Shown here in pieces: positions 31,966-40,885 of a stretch of DNA of 64,000 nucleotides (the stretch's first letter is position 1; each line of letters opens with the position of its first letter). The translations under genes and the position numbers were made by a program. The notes below the pieces were generated by a model. It was not told where the DNA came from. It was given only the letters and a program-made list of their open reading frames with translations, and did not search any database. This stretch comes from Dorea sp. D27. GTDB taxonomy: Bacteria > Bacillota > Clostridia > Lachnospirales > Lachnospiraceae. The DNA lies in the NCBI RefSeq assembly GCF_001185345.1, contig NZ_KQ236744.1:819908-883907 (forward strand). The letters run 5' to 3'.

Positions 31966-34689
31966 ATGTTTGAGAACAAGACAGTCAGGGAGGCATGCGA
32001 AGAACTGAGAACCGATTCAGAGAATGGCCTTTCCTATACGGAAGCAGCACAGCGCCTGCAGGACAATGGTGCAAATGAACTTAAGTCTGCCAGGAAGAAG
32101 ACCAAAATCGAGTCGTTCTTCGAGCAGCTTAATGACCCGCTCATATACGTCCTGCTTGCCGCGGCGGCAGTTTCTATACTGTTACAGGAAGTCAGCGACG
32201 CTATCATTATAATTGTCGTAGTGCTCATGAACGCATTTGTCGGTATCATTCAAGAAGGAAAGGCGCAAAAAGCGCTGGATTCCTTGAAGAAGCTGACAAG
32301 CCCAAAGGCAATCGTAATCCGCGAAGGAAAGGAGCAGGAGGTACAGGCCTCATCGCTTGTACCTGGTGATATCGTATGCCTGGATGCCGGCTGCCAGATA
32401 CCGGCTGACATGAGGCTTGTCAAGGCGAATAATCTGAAGGTAGAAGAATCCGCGCTGACCGGTGAGTCGCTGCCGATTGAGAAGAATGCGGACTTCCTTG
32501 CCGGGAAAGGGAAGGGACGAGGATACAAAGCGTCGTCCGTACCGCTCGGTGACCGCAGAAATATGGCTTATATGTCCACAATAGTGACAAACGGGCGTGG
32601 GCTCGGCATCGTGACAGCCACAGGGATGAATACGGAAATCGGAAAAATAGCCGCTCTGATTAATGACAGCCAGGAAGAGATAACACCGCTGCAGAAGCGG
32701 CTGGGGGAACTTGGCAAGATGCTGAGCATACTGTCTCTTGGTCTGTGCGCCGCTCTGTTCTTCATCGCTGTACTCCAGCACCGGAATATGGCAGAGATGC
32801 TTATCACAGCCATCTCACTTGCAGTGGCAGCAGTACCGGAGGGGCTACCGGCAGTCGTTACCATCTGCCTGGCGCTGAGCGTGACACGGATGGTGAAGGT
32901 ACATACGATAGTCAGGAGGCTTCCTTCTGTGGAAACGCTCGGAGCCGTAAGCGTCGTCTGCTCTGACAAGACGGGGACGCTTACACAGAACAAGATGACA
33001 GTAGAGGGCTGCTATATCAATCAGAGAATCATAGACGGGAAAGAGCTCAATGTAAGGGAACATAGAGAACTGCTGCAAGGAATGACGTTATGTAACGACG
33101 CTGTGCAAAAGGATGGAAGCAGCATCGGAGACCCGACAGAACTGGCCCTTTTGAATCTTGCGGAACAGTACGGTATCCGAAGGGAAGCACTGGAAAAGGA
33201 GATGCCAAGGAAAAAGGAACTGCCCTTTGACTCCGGCCGTAAGATGATGAGCACGATGCACAAGAACGGTTCTTCAAATGTAACTTATACGAAAGGCGCT
33301 CCGGATGTGGTGCTCAAAAGATGCAGCCGCATACTGATACGAGGAAATGTAACGGCCATGACGGAGACGCACCGCCGTCAGATTCAAGAAGCAATCGAGA
33401 AAATGTCTTCACAGGCGCTGAGAACGCTGGCAGTTGCTATGAGAACCGGGGGTACGGCACCGGTGGAGCGGGAACTGACCTTCATCGGAATGGTTGGAAT
33501 GAGGGACCCGGCCCGTCCGGAGGCAAAAGGGGCGGTAGCCAGATTTAAACAGGCAGGGGTTACTACAGTTATGATTACCGGGGACCATGTTGATACTGCA
33601 TTTGCCATAGCCAGGCAGCTTGGAATAGTAGAACGCCAGGAACAGTGCATGACAGGAGAAGAGGTACAGAATCTGTCGGAGGAAAAATTTTTGAAAAAGC
33701 TGGATGATGTCCGTGTGTTTGCCCGGGTGTCGCCGGAACACAAAGTTCGTATTGTGAAAGGTTTTAAGACAAGGGGAAATATAGTTGCGATGACGGGCGA
33801 CGGTGTTAATGATGCCCCTTCACTTAAATCTGCAGATGTGGGAATAGCGATGGGAATGACAGGGACCGATGTGGCCAGGCAGGCATCGGACATCATATTG
33901 ACTGACGATAACTTTGCAACGATAGAGAAAGCGATTGAAGAAGGCAGAGGAGTGTACGAGAACATCCGAAAGACGGTAATATTTCTCCTGTCATCCAATC
34001 TCGGCGAGATAATGACGATGTTTCTCGCTGTGCTCTGTGATATCGCTTCGCCCCTGAAATCAAGCCATATCCTCTGGATTAACCTGATTACCGACTCCTT
34101 GCCGGCACTGGCGCTCGGCGTCGATGAGAACGATGGGGACAGCCTGATGGAAGAGCCTCCGAGGAAAGCCAAGGAAAGCCTGTTTGCGAGAGGGGGCCTG
34201 GCATGTACATGTTTCTATGGGCTGCTTATTGCGGGAATCAGCCTGACTGCATTTTTTACGGTTCCTTATGAATTGCTCATGAGCAAAGGTGCCCCGTTTT
34301 CGATTTCCAATATCGCGCTTGCGCTCCAGAACGAAGAGATACTTATGAGAGCTCAGACATATGCATTTACAGTACTGGGTATGTCCCAGCTGTTTCATGC
34401 GGTTGGGATGCGGGATATCCACAGGTCTGTGTTCCGCATGAACCATTTGGAAAATAAATGGATGATAGTAGCCTTCCTACTTGGATTTGTGCTGCAGATA
34501 TCTGTGACGGAGGTTCCGGTGCTCATCCAGGCTTTCGGTACGGTTCATCTCGAGTTGCACGAATGGATCAGGCTGACGATACTGGCAGCGTTTCCTTTAC
34601 TGGCCCATGAGCTTATGGTGTTTTTGCAAAAACCAGAAAAGGATGTATGTAATCAAGTGAAAATGGAAAGCATAAGAATCGATAGGTAA
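31966..34689 (+). CDS. SERCA-type Ca2+-transporting P-type ATPase inside the spoVA cluster
   Basis: 907 residues, P2A-type. Start 31966 is chosen by AGGAGAGG at 31951-31958; an in-frame start at 31942 is less likely. Phosphorylation motif DKTGTLTQ (Asp334); actuator LTGES; hinge [12 protein letters not shown]. Calcium-site residues are kept: AVPEGLPA in M4 (Glu292), SSNLGEIM in M5 (Asn, Glu), [10 protein letters not shown] in M6 (Asn, Thr, Asp). The M5 Glu of site I, missing in PMCA pumps, is present, so a two-site SERCA-like pump is likely. It separates spoVAC from spoVAD; a terminator-like hairpin follows its stop. Confidence 0.92.
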   Translation: MFENKTVREACEELRTDSENGLSYTEAAQRLQDNGANELKSARKKTKIESFFEQLNDPLIYVLLAAAAVSILLQEVSDAIIIIVVVLMNAFVGIIQEGKAQKALDSLKKLTSPKAIVIREGKEQEVQASSLVPGDIVCLDAGCQIPADMRLVKANNLKVEESALTGESLPIEKNADFLAGKGKGRGYKASSVPLGDRRNMAYMSTIVTNGRGLGIVTATGMNTEIGKIAALINDSQEEITPLQKRLGELGKMLSILSLGLCAALFFIAVLQHRNMAEMLITAISLAVAAVPEGLPAVVTICLALSVTRMVKVHTIVRRLPSVETLGAVSVVCSDKTGTLTQNKMTVEGCYINQRIIDGKELNVREHRELLQGMTLCNDAVQKDGSSIGDPTELALLNLAEQYGIRREALEKEMPRKKELPFDSGRKMMSTMHKNGSSNVTYTKGAPDVVLKRCSRILIRGNVTAMTETHRRQIQEAIEKMSSQALRTLAVAMRTGGTAPVERELTFIGMVGMRDPARPEAKGAVARFKQAGVTTVMITGDHVDTAFAIARQLGIVERQEQCMTGEEVQNLSEEKFLKKLDDVRVFARVSPEHKVRIVKGFKTRGNIVAMTGDGVNDAPSLKSADVGIAMGMTGTDVARQASDIILTDDNFATIEKAIEEGRGVYENIRKTVIFLLSSNLGEIMTMFLAVLCDIASPLKSSHILWINLITDSLPALALGVDENDGDSLMEEPPRKAKESLFARGGLACTCFYGLLIAGISLTAFFTVPYELLMSKGAPFSISNIALALQNEEILMRAQTYAFTVLGMSQLFHAVGMRDIHRSVFRMNHLENKWMIVAFLLGFVLQISVTEVPVLIQAFGTVHLELHEWIRLTILAAFPLLAHELMVFLQKPEKDVCNQVKMESIRIDR

Positions 34690-34705
34690 TCCTATCGGTT
34701 CTTTT
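34675..34705 (+). terminator. Terminator-like hairpin after the Ca2+-ATPase
   Basis: AGAATCGATAGG, loop TAAT (including the ATPase stop codon), CCTATCGGTTCT, then TTTT. It could lower read-through into spoVAD, 40 bp downstream. Confidence 0.7.
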
Positions 34706-34744
34706 ATGTTAATAAGGAATAGTAAGATAGGAAGGGAAACAAGG

Positions 34745-35749
34745 ATGATTCAGGGATTACAAAGCATTGCGTTTGAAAACTCGCCTTATATAGCCGGCAG
34801 CGCATCCGTTGTTGGAAAAAAAGAAGGAGAGGGACCGCTTGGAAGCATGTTCGACATGGTGGAAGAAAATGACCTTTTCGGTGAAGAGACGTGGGAAGCG
34901 GCGGAGAGTACCATGCAGAAAGAAGCATGCGTACTTGCCCTTGGCAAAGCACATATGGATGCACGGGACATAAGATACCTTTTCGGCGGAGATCTTCTCA
35001 GACAGGGGATAGCCACTTCCATGGGAGTAGAGGCACTGAGCATACCGATGTTCGGCCTTTACGGTGCCTGCTCTACTTCTGGTGAAGCTATCGCACTGGC
35101 ATCCATGAGCGTAGCTGCGGGATATGGCGATCATATGCTGGCGGTTACATCCAGCCATTTTGGAAGTGCGGAAAAGGAATTCCGTTTTCCGCTCGGATAT
35201 GCGAATCAGAGACCGCTCTCCGCACACTGGACTGTAACAGGCAGTGGAGCATTTGTGGTCGGAACGAAGCGCAGCCATGTACGTGTGACAGGCATCACCG
35301 TAGGCAAGATTGTAGATTACGGATTGAAAGATTCCCAGAACATGGGGGCATGCATGGCACCCGCCGCCTGTGACACAATACTGAGAAATCTGGAAGATTT
35401 CGGCCGTACGCCGGACGACTATAACCGTATCGTGACAGGAGACTTGGGATATGTAGGACAAAGTATCCTGTTCGACCTGATGAGGGGAAAAAATGTTGAT
35501 ATAAAGAAAAATCATATGGACTGCGGAATGACAATCTATGATCAGAAGACACAGGACACCCATGCCGGAGGGAGCGGCTGCGGGTGTGCGGCCGTTACAC
35601 TTTCATCCTATATACTGCCCAAGCTGGAACGAGGAGAATGGAAACGGATACTCTTCGTGCCGACGGGCGCCCTCATGTCCACCGTCAGTTTCAACGAGGG
35701 AGAAAGCGTGCCGGGAATAGCGCATGGTATAGTACTGGAACACTGCTGA
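34745..35749 (+). CDS. spoVAD: Stage V sporulation protein AD
   Basis: 334-residue thiolase-fold protein that binds dipicolinate in the SpoVA complex. Seen: YGACSTSGEAIALASMSVAAGYGDHMLAVTSSHF, LGYVGQSILFDLM and AGGSGCGCAAVTLSSYILP. Start 34745 follows AGGAAGGGA; the upstream in-frame ATG at 34706 sits inside the terminator-like hairpin. The stop TGA is directly followed by a palindromic repeat and then spoVAE. Confidence 0.95.
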   Translation: MIQGLQSIAFENSPYIAGSASVVGKKEGEGPLGSMFDMVEENDLFGEETWEAAESTMQKEACVLALGKAHMDARDIRYLFGGDLLRQGIATSMGVEALSIPMFGLYGACSTSGEAIALASMSVAAGYGDHMLAVTSSHFGSAEKEFRFPLGYANQRPLSAHWTVTGSGAFVVGTKRSHVRVTGITVGKIVDYGLKDSQNMGACMAPAACDTILRNLEDFGRTPDDYNRIVTGDLGYVGQSILFDLMRGKNVDIKKNHMDCGMTIYDQKTQDTHAGGSGCGCAAVTLSSYILPKLERGEWKRILFVPTGALMSTVSFNEGESVPGIAHGIVLEHC

Positions 35750-35829
35750 GAAGGGACACGGCAAATCCAAAAAGGGACAGGGAGAATTTAGTTTGGGACG
35801 GAGGTTTTTTAAAAATACTCCGTCCCCAA
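35750..35829. repeat. Palindromic repeat between spoVAD and spoVAE
   Basis: Right after the TGA: GAAGGGACACGGCAAATCC, AAAGGGACAGGGAGAA, then GGGACGGAGG (35795-35804) and its slightly decayed partner ACTCCGTCCCC around TTTTTTAAAAAT. Same orientation as the copy between spoVAB and spoVAC. The spoVAE ribosome site AAGGAGG lies just behind it. Confidence 0.93.
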
Positions 35830-35847
35830 TTTACAAGGAGGTAGGAT

Positions 35848-36204
35848 ATGGATTATGTTAATGCATTCTGGATTGGGGGACTGATTTGTGCTCTTGTGCA
35901 GATTCTGCTGGACAGGACGAAGCTTATGCCGGGCCGCATCATGGTTCTGCTCGTTTGCTCGGGCGCGGTGCTCGGGGCACTTCAGATATATGAGCCATTC
36001 CTTAAGTTTGCCGGCGCCGGTGCGAGCGTACCGCTGCTTGGATTCGGCAATGTACTGTGGAAGGGCGTTAAAGAGGCTGTAGACAGTCACGGATTCATCG
36101 GAATCTTCATGGGGGGATTCAAGGCCAGCGCAGTGGGAATTTCTGCGGCTCTCATCTTTGGATATCTGGCATCTTTGATATTTGAACCTAAAATGAAAAA
36201 ATAA
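35848..36204 (+). CDS. spoVAE: Stage V sporulation protein AE
   Basis: 118-residue membrane protein of the SpoVAC/SpoVAE family (SpoVAEb-type): FWIGGLICALVQILLD, GRIMVLLVCSGAVLGALQIY, GAGASVPLLGFGNVLWKG and GISAALIFGYLASLIF. Last gene of the spoVA cluster. No SpoVAF or GerA-type gene follows in the window. Confidence 0.94.
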   Translation: MDYVNAFWIGGLICALVQILLDRTKLMPGRIMVLLVCSGAVLGALQIYEPFLKFAGAGASVPLLGFGNVLWKGVKEAVDSHGFIGIFMGGFKASAVGISAALIFGYLASLIFEPKMKK

Positions 36205-36287
36205 AAAATCTTGTTGTTTTCTCCTTATGATAATGGTATTGTAAAAATGATGGTTTTAAAGGATATGAGTACATTAGGAGGAAATCA

Positions 36288-37928
36288 ATGGACTACGTAA
36301 ATATTATAATTCCCTTTGTCGGCGGTCTCGGCATGTTTATCTATGGCATGCAGATTATGGCGCAGGGGCTGGAAAACGCAGCAGGTAATAAGATGAAGTC
36401 CCTGCTGGAAGTGCTGACGAAGAATAAGCTGATGGGGGTGCTGCTCGGCGCGGCGATTACGGCAGTAATCCAAAGCTCATCTGCCACTACAGTCATGGTC
36501 GTAGGCTTTGTAAATGCCGGCATCATGAACCTGACCCAGGCTATGGGAGTCATCATGGGGGCCAATGTCGGTACGACAGTGACCGGCTGGCTCGTCTCAT
36601 CTGTAGAGTGGGCGCAGTTTCTAAGCCCTTCAAAGATTGCACCGATTGCAGTCATGCTCGGTGTTGTCATCATGCTTATAGGAAAGAGACGTTCCTCAAA
36701 GGAAATAGCAAGTATTATCGTAGGCTTCGGACTTCTGTTCATCGGTATTACGACGATGTCTTCCGCGGTCGCGCCGCTTCAGGATTCCGAAGGTTTCCGC
36801 AATATATTCGTGACATTGGGGGGCAGCCCGCTTCTGGGCATACTGGCTGGTGCACTGGTCACGGCAATCATCCAGAGTTCATCCGCATCTGTCGGTATTC
36901 TGCAGAGCCTTGCTGCAGCAGGCCTCGTACCGTTCAGTGCGGCAATCTATATCATCATGGGACAGAACATTGGAACGTGCGTGACCGCCATGCTTTCCAG
37001 TATGGGGGCCAAGAAAAATGCCAAGACGGCGGCGCTCATGCATCTCCTGTTTAACATCATCGGAACGGTCATATTCAGCCTGATTGCCATCCTGTACTTC
37101 GAGGTGCTGAATCCGCTTGCAGGAACCGGTGTCATCACTCAGACACAGATAAGTATGGTTCACACAGCTTTCAATATCGGTACCACCGTACTTCTGTTCC
37201 CTATGTCCAACTGGATAATCAGACTGGCAAAAAAGATTGGACGTGTGGAAGAGGCAGAGCAGGACAAGAGCAAGGTGCTGCTGGACGACCGTATTCTGGA
37301 GACTCCGGTTATGGCACTACAGTCAACGGTGAAGGAAGTAGCCCGTATGGGTCAGATTGTTGAGGATTCCCTCGAGGTTGCAAGAAATGTCTTGTTTACG
37401 AAGAGCCACGACGATATCCAGTTCCTGAAAGATGAAGAGTCCACGGTGGACAGGCTAAGTGCAGGCATAACGGCATATTCCATCAAGCTGAGTTCCCTGC
37501 AGATAAGCGAACGGGAACACCAGGATGTGGCACATCTGCTTCAGATGGTGTCGGATATAGAAAGAATCAGCGATTACTGTGAAAATATATCTGAGTTTGC
37601 GGAGACGTTGTATGAGAAAAAGGTGACATTCTCCGATGTGGGAAAAGAACAGCTGGAAGAGATGCTCGACGTGTGTATCGACAGCTATAAATATGCACTC
37701 AGAGCTTTCGTCGAAGGAAGCAGAGAGATGGCACTGAAGGTGATTGAAAAAGAGACAAAGGCAGATGACCTGGAGATTACGCTTCGCAGCAGACACATCA
37801 AGCGTCTGACCAACAATCAATGCAATACAGAAGCTGGTATTGTATTTCTGGATACGCTTGTCTGCCTGGAACGTATCTCAGACCATGCAAGGAATATTGC
37901 AGAAGAAGTATTGGAACAGATAGCATAA
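36288..37928 (+). CDS. Na/Pi cotransporter family protein with PhoU-like tail
   Basis: 546 residues. Two repeats of about 130 residues carry the QSSSA signature of NptA/SLC34-type carriers (AVIQSSSATTVMVVGFVNAG and AIIQSSSASVGILQSLAAAG); about eight membrane helices up to residue 310. The C-terminal 200 residues are a PhoU-like helical domain (DIERISDYCENISEF, LERISDHARNIAEE). Likely imports phosphate with sodium. Start at 36288 follows AGGAGG. It is not linked to the pst operon 16 kb downstream. Confidence 0.9.
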   Translation: MDYVNIIIPFVGGLGMFIYGMQIMAQGLENAAGNKMKSLLEVLTKNKLMGVLLGAAITAVIQSSSATTVMVVGFVNAGIMNLTQAMGVIMGANVGTTVTGWLVSSVEWAQFLSPSKIAPIAVMLGVVIMLIGKRRSSKEIASIIVGFGLLFIGITTMSSAVAPLQDSEGFRNIFVTLGGSPLLGILAGALVTAIIQSSSASVGILQSLAAAGLVPFSAAIYIIMGQNIGTCVTAMLSSMGAKKNAKTAALMHLLFNIIGTVIFSLIAILYFEVLNPLAGTGVITQTQISMVHTAFNIGTTVLLFPMSNWIIRLAKKIGRVEEAEQDKSKVLLDDRILETPVMALQSTVKEVARMGQIVEDSLEVARNVLFTKSHDDIQFLKDEESTVDRLSAGITAYSIKLSSLQISEREHQDVAHLLQMVSDIERISDYCENISEFAETLYEKKVTFSDVGKEQLEEMLDVCIDSYKYALRAFVEGSREMALKVIEKETKADDLEITLRSRHIKRLTNNQCNTEAGIVFLDTLVCLERISDHARNIAEEVLEQIA

Positions 37929-38000
37929 CCGTGCAGGAGGCGGCAGCCTCATCAGGGAAGGCGCAGAAAGGCCGCGGGCGAGGTGCAGATGCTGCTGTAA

Positions 38001-38157
38001 GAAGAGCCGGAATCAGGCTATGATATGAGATGTTATATCCAGAACATCTCTGCCTGATTCCGGCTCTTCCTATTCCTATGCTGGCACAGCCAAGGTCTTT
38101 CAAACAGCAGGCAATGCCGCAAGACGCGTCCGGAGCCTGCCTTGCGAAACTCCCAGC
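38001..38157. repeat. Repeat element with GAAGAGCCGGAATCAGG hairpin (copy 1)
   Basis: GAAGAGCCGGAATCAGGC (38001-38018) pairs with GCCTGATTCCGGCTCTTC (38052-38069), with an inner stem GAGATGTT/AACATCTC. Read on the minus strand, the far end is CTGGGAGTTT (38156-38147), abutting the stop codon of the DUF4097 gene. Copy 2 at 63538-63943 has the same end and hairpin. The hairpin lies between the convergent Na/Pi and DUF4097 genes and probably terminates both. The 72 bp from 37929 to 38000 hold nothing I recognise. Confidence 0.85.
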
Positions 38158-39096
38158 TTACCGGGCATCAAAGATACGGATATCCCCGTCTTCACAGCTG
38201 ACTTCTACCGTCTTTCCGGAATTGCCCGTCACACGGCACTGGCTGCCGTCATCACCGGAAATGACGTCATATTCCGGTATCTGTATGTTGCCATATTCTG
38301 TTACGAGGTCCAAAGAATAATCTTTGACGGCGGCGGACATACCGAGTTGTACATCACCGTATTCGTTTTCAATCTCCGCACTGCCGGTGATGAGACGTTC
38401 TACGGTAAAGTCACCATCGCTGAGCTCAGCATCGAGCGTATTGCTTTCCAACTCTTTCAGTGAGATATCGCCATATTCGTTCGTCAACTCAACCCGTTCC
38501 GATTTGATCTTCTGCCCCGTAAAATATCCGTCGTCAAGGGAGGCGGAGAGCGTAGTTCCCTCGAACGCTTTCAGGGTGACATCACCATACTCTGACTTGA
38601 TATTCAAAGTGTCGGCTTTTAGGGACGGCAGCTTGATATCCCCATCTTCCGTCTGCAAATGAACGGTATTGAGCACGATGTTTTCCGGTATATAGAGCTT
38701 TACATAGTTATCCGTATAGTCTCCTGTCTGCGGTATCATGAAAGTAAAGTTGAAGAAACGTCTATATTCCGCCTCTCTTACCGTCAGATGCCCCTCCTTT
38801 ACCGTGCACACCGGCTTTTTCGGGCCTACGAGGCAGTATTCGATTCGAAACGTATCTGACGGGATTATCTGAAGGTCTGCGTAATCCAGGTCTATGTCTA
38901 TGCTGGTAAATTCCTGAAGCTTACTCTCACCGCGGATATAGCTTTTCTGATTAGCATCATCTGTTCCCGAGTGTAACCCGTCGCCGTCGAAGTAGAATCC
39001 CGGGCGGCCGCCCAGAAGCATTCCGAGTATCAGTATAACGATCCCTGCCCCGAAACAGATAAAAGATATGATCCATATTTTCTTCTTATTTTTCAT
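38158..39096 (-). CDS. DUF4097-family beta-strand repeat protein with one membrane helix
   Basis: 312 residues from ATG 39096 (GGGGGG upstream; overlaps the DUF1700 stop by 11 bp). A membrane helix (IIWIISFICFGAGIVILILG-like, residues 5-28) is followed by a long beta-helical domain with repeats such as SEYGDVTLKAFEG, NEYGDISLKELES and NEYGDVQLG, the DUF4097 putative adhesin pattern. Such proteins are usual partners of DUF1700/PadR modules responding to envelope stress. The domain is probably extracellular. Confidence 0.85.
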   Translation of the reverse strand: MKNKKKIWIISFICFGAGIVILILGMLLGGRPGFYFDGDGLHSGTDDANQKSYIRGESKLQEFTSIDIDLDYADLQIIPSDTFRIEYCLVGPKKPVCTVKEGHLTVREAEYRRFFNFTFMIPQTGDYTDNYVKLYIPENIVLNTVHLQTEDGDIKLPSLKADTLNIKSEYGDVTLKAFEGTTLSASLDDGYFTGQKIKSERVELTNEYGDISLKELESNTLDAELSDGDFTVERLITGSAEIENEYGDVQLGMSAAVKDYSLDLVTEYGNIQIPEYDVISGDDGSQCRVTGNSGKTVEVSCEDGDIRIFDAR

Positions 39097-39676
39097 GTCT
39101 GTTTCCCCCCTTGGCAATCCTTCCGAATAGTTTTGTCATAGTGTTCAAGAACCATCTGCAGAGCGCTATGCAGCCCATGATGACCCAGATTCCGATTCCG
39201 GCGCCGATAAGACCAGCTCCTATCGTCGCAACTCCGTTGGCGGGCGAGGTGAACAGGAACCAGATGCCGATTACTATGGCAGGTACCGAGGATGCCGCAA
39301 ATGCCAGTGCGGTACAGAACACGGCAAATATGAGCGATACGATGACAAGGACAAAGGACAGTCCAAGCGCAGCTGCGGCGAACGCAAGCGGAAGGCCTAT
39401 CGGCGCCGCAAATACAGCCAGGATGCCAACCCATACCGCAGAGAAGCTTCTCTTAACATTCTTAGTGGGCTTCTGTGCATTTTCTACCGCAAAGTCCCGG
39501 ATAATCTGGTCGGCGGCAAGTGCCGGAGATCCTAAGTCCTCAATTGCCTGATTCTCATTTTCGGAACCGGCGTCTTCAAAATATTCTTCAAAATAGCTGA
39601 TAGCACGGTCATAGTCTTCTTTCGGAAGCCGTCTGAGCCCATGCTCCAGGCTTTTCATATAATCTGCCCTATTCAA
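39086..39676 (-). CDS. DUF1700 (HAAS-domain) membrane protein
   Basis: 196 residues: an N-terminal HAAS signalling domain (YMKSLEHGLRRLPKEDYDRAISYFEEYFEDAG; then EDLGSPALAADQIIRDF) and three or four membrane helices (VGILAVFAAPIGLPLAFAAA, LGLSFVLVIVSLIFAVFCTA, IVIGIWFLF, GAGLIGAGIGIWVIMGCIAL). It overlaps padR by eight bases upstream and the DUF4097 gene by 11 bp downstream, so the three genes form a tightly coupled operon. Confidence 0.88.
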   Translation of the reverse strand: MNRADYMKSLEHGLRRLPKEDYDRAISYFEEYFEDAGSENENQAIEDLGSPALAADQIIRDFAVENAQKPTKNVKRSFSAVWVGILAVFAAPIGLPLAFAAAALGLSFVLVIVSLIFAVFCTALAFAASSVPAIVIGIWFLFTSPANGVATIGAGLIGAGIGIWVIMGCIALCRWFLNTMTKLFGRIAKGGNRHEK

Positions 39677-39989
39677 TGTCCATACCTCCCTTTACAACCT
39701 GGTCTACTGCATCTTTGTACAGCGACCATTCCTTGCTGAGCATTTCAAAAGTCTGCTTTCCTTCATCAGTGATTCTGTAGTACTTCCGGTTCCTCCCCTG
39801 ATATGGCTGATCGTATGCTGTCAGGTAATTCTGTTCCTGCAGCCTTCGCAGTACCGGATACAGCGTAGAATCTTTCGTGTTCGAAACCTGCTTGATTACC
39901 TGGCTTATCTGGTAACCGTAGGAATCTTCCCTGTCTACCACTGCGAGGACAAGAAGATCAAACATCGGTGTATTCATTGGGAAAATCAT
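39669..39989 (-). CDS. PadR-family transcriptional regulator
   Basis: 106 residues from ATG 39989 (AGGGTGAGGA upstream). Winged helix: MFDLLVLAVVDREDSYGYQI, STLYPVLRRLQEQNYLTAY, GRNRKYYRITDEGKQTFEML. A frame extension to 40103 would run back through the promoter and is rejected. It probably represses its own operon by binding the palindrome inside the promoter spacer, and may also affect the divergent ABC operon. Confidence 0.92.
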   Translation of the reverse strand: MIFPMNTPMFDLLVLAVVDREDSYGYQISQVIKQVSNTKDSTLYPVLRRLQEQNYLTAYDQPYQGRNRKYYRITDEGKQTFEMLSKEWSLYKDAVDQVVKGGMDIE

Positions 39990-40023
39990 TTCCTCACCCT
40001 TTCTATATGTTTTTTGTAAGCAT

Positions 40024-40052
40024 ATTATATATTGTATAATATACAATGTCAA
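40024..40052 (-). promoter_or_regulatory. PadR-operon promoter with operator in the spacer
   Basis: On the minus strand TTGACA (40052-40047), 17-base spacer, TATAAT (40029-40024): a full consensus promoter. ATTGTAT AAT ATACAAT (40031-40047), with perfect seven-base arms, fills the spacer, an ideal place for autorepression. Confidence 0.8.
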
Positions 40053-40165
40053 GGCATATATAATGAAAAAGCATATAATAAGCCATATTAAGAAATAATT
40101 CATAATTTCATATGGTAAGTCTTTCCTTTTATATAGTAAACTGTATGATAAGATAGGAGGGACGT

Positions 40166-40885
40166 ATGGGAAAAGTAATTGAGGTAAGAGATTTGTACAA
40201 ATTATACCGTGTCGGAGATGAAGTTGTACGTGCTCTCGACGGCCTTGATTTCAGCATCTATGAAGGGGAATTCTGTGCAATCGTCGGCACATCGGGCTCT
40301 GGAAAGTCTACATTGCTCAACATGCTGGCCGGACTTGAGAAGCCCACGAAGGGCAGCGTTGTCATCGGAGGCCGGCACATAGAGAAGCTGAATGAAGAAC
40401 AGCTCGTAAAGTTCCGTCGTGAAAATGTCGGGTTTATATTTCAGTCATTTCATCTTCTCGGCACATTGAATGCGCTTGAGAACGTGGCGCTTCCGTTAAG
40501 CTTCCAGGGAATGCCGAAAGAAAAGAGGCTGAAGAAGGCAGATGAGATGCTTGATCTTGTGAATCTCAATAAGCATAAGAACCACAGGCCGAACCAGATG
40601 TCCGGCGGGCAGCAGCAGCGGGTCGGGGTTGCGAGGGCGCTAGTAGTGGATCCGAAGATTATATTTGCCGACGAGCCGACAGGGAACCTGGACTCGCATA
40701 CATCGGAAGATGTCATGGGGCTGATGAAGCAGGTCGTGCGTGAACAGAAGAAGACGCTTGTGATGGTCACACATGACGCCCACCTGGCTACATACGCTGA
40801 CCGGATATTCCACATAAGGGATGGCAGTATCATAAAGATAGAAGAGAACAGAGAAAAAGAAACTGTTGAGGGAGGATTATCATGA
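40166..40885 (+). CDS. ABC transporter ATP-binding protein (MacB/LolD-like)
   Basis: 239 residues. Walker A GTSGSGKST (41-49), Q-loop FIFQSFHLL, signature MSGGQQQRV, Walker B IIFADEPTGNLDS, H-loop VTHD. The GNLDS and LNALENV features mark the MacB/LolD/FtsE export branch. It is the first gene of a three-gene operon with a secreted-anchored protein and an FtsX-type permease, divergent from the padR operon. Confidence 0.95.
   Translation: MGKVIEVRDLYKLYRVGDEVVRALDGLDFSIYEGEFCAIVGTSGSGKSTLLNMLAGLEKPTKGSVVIGGRHIEKLNEEQLVKFRRENVGFIFQSFHLLGTLNALENVALPLSFQGMPKEKRLKKADEMLDLVNLNKHKNHRPNQMSGGQQQRVGVARALVVDPKIIFADEPTGNLDSHTSEDVMGLMKQVVREQKKTLVMVTHDAHLATYADRIFHIRDGSIIKIEENREKETVEGGLS

Noticed and set aside
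39990..40103. N-terminal membrane extension of the PadR protein
   Set aside because: The upstream frame runs through a consensus promoter and operator; the ATG at 39989 with its ribosome site gives a standard PadR length.
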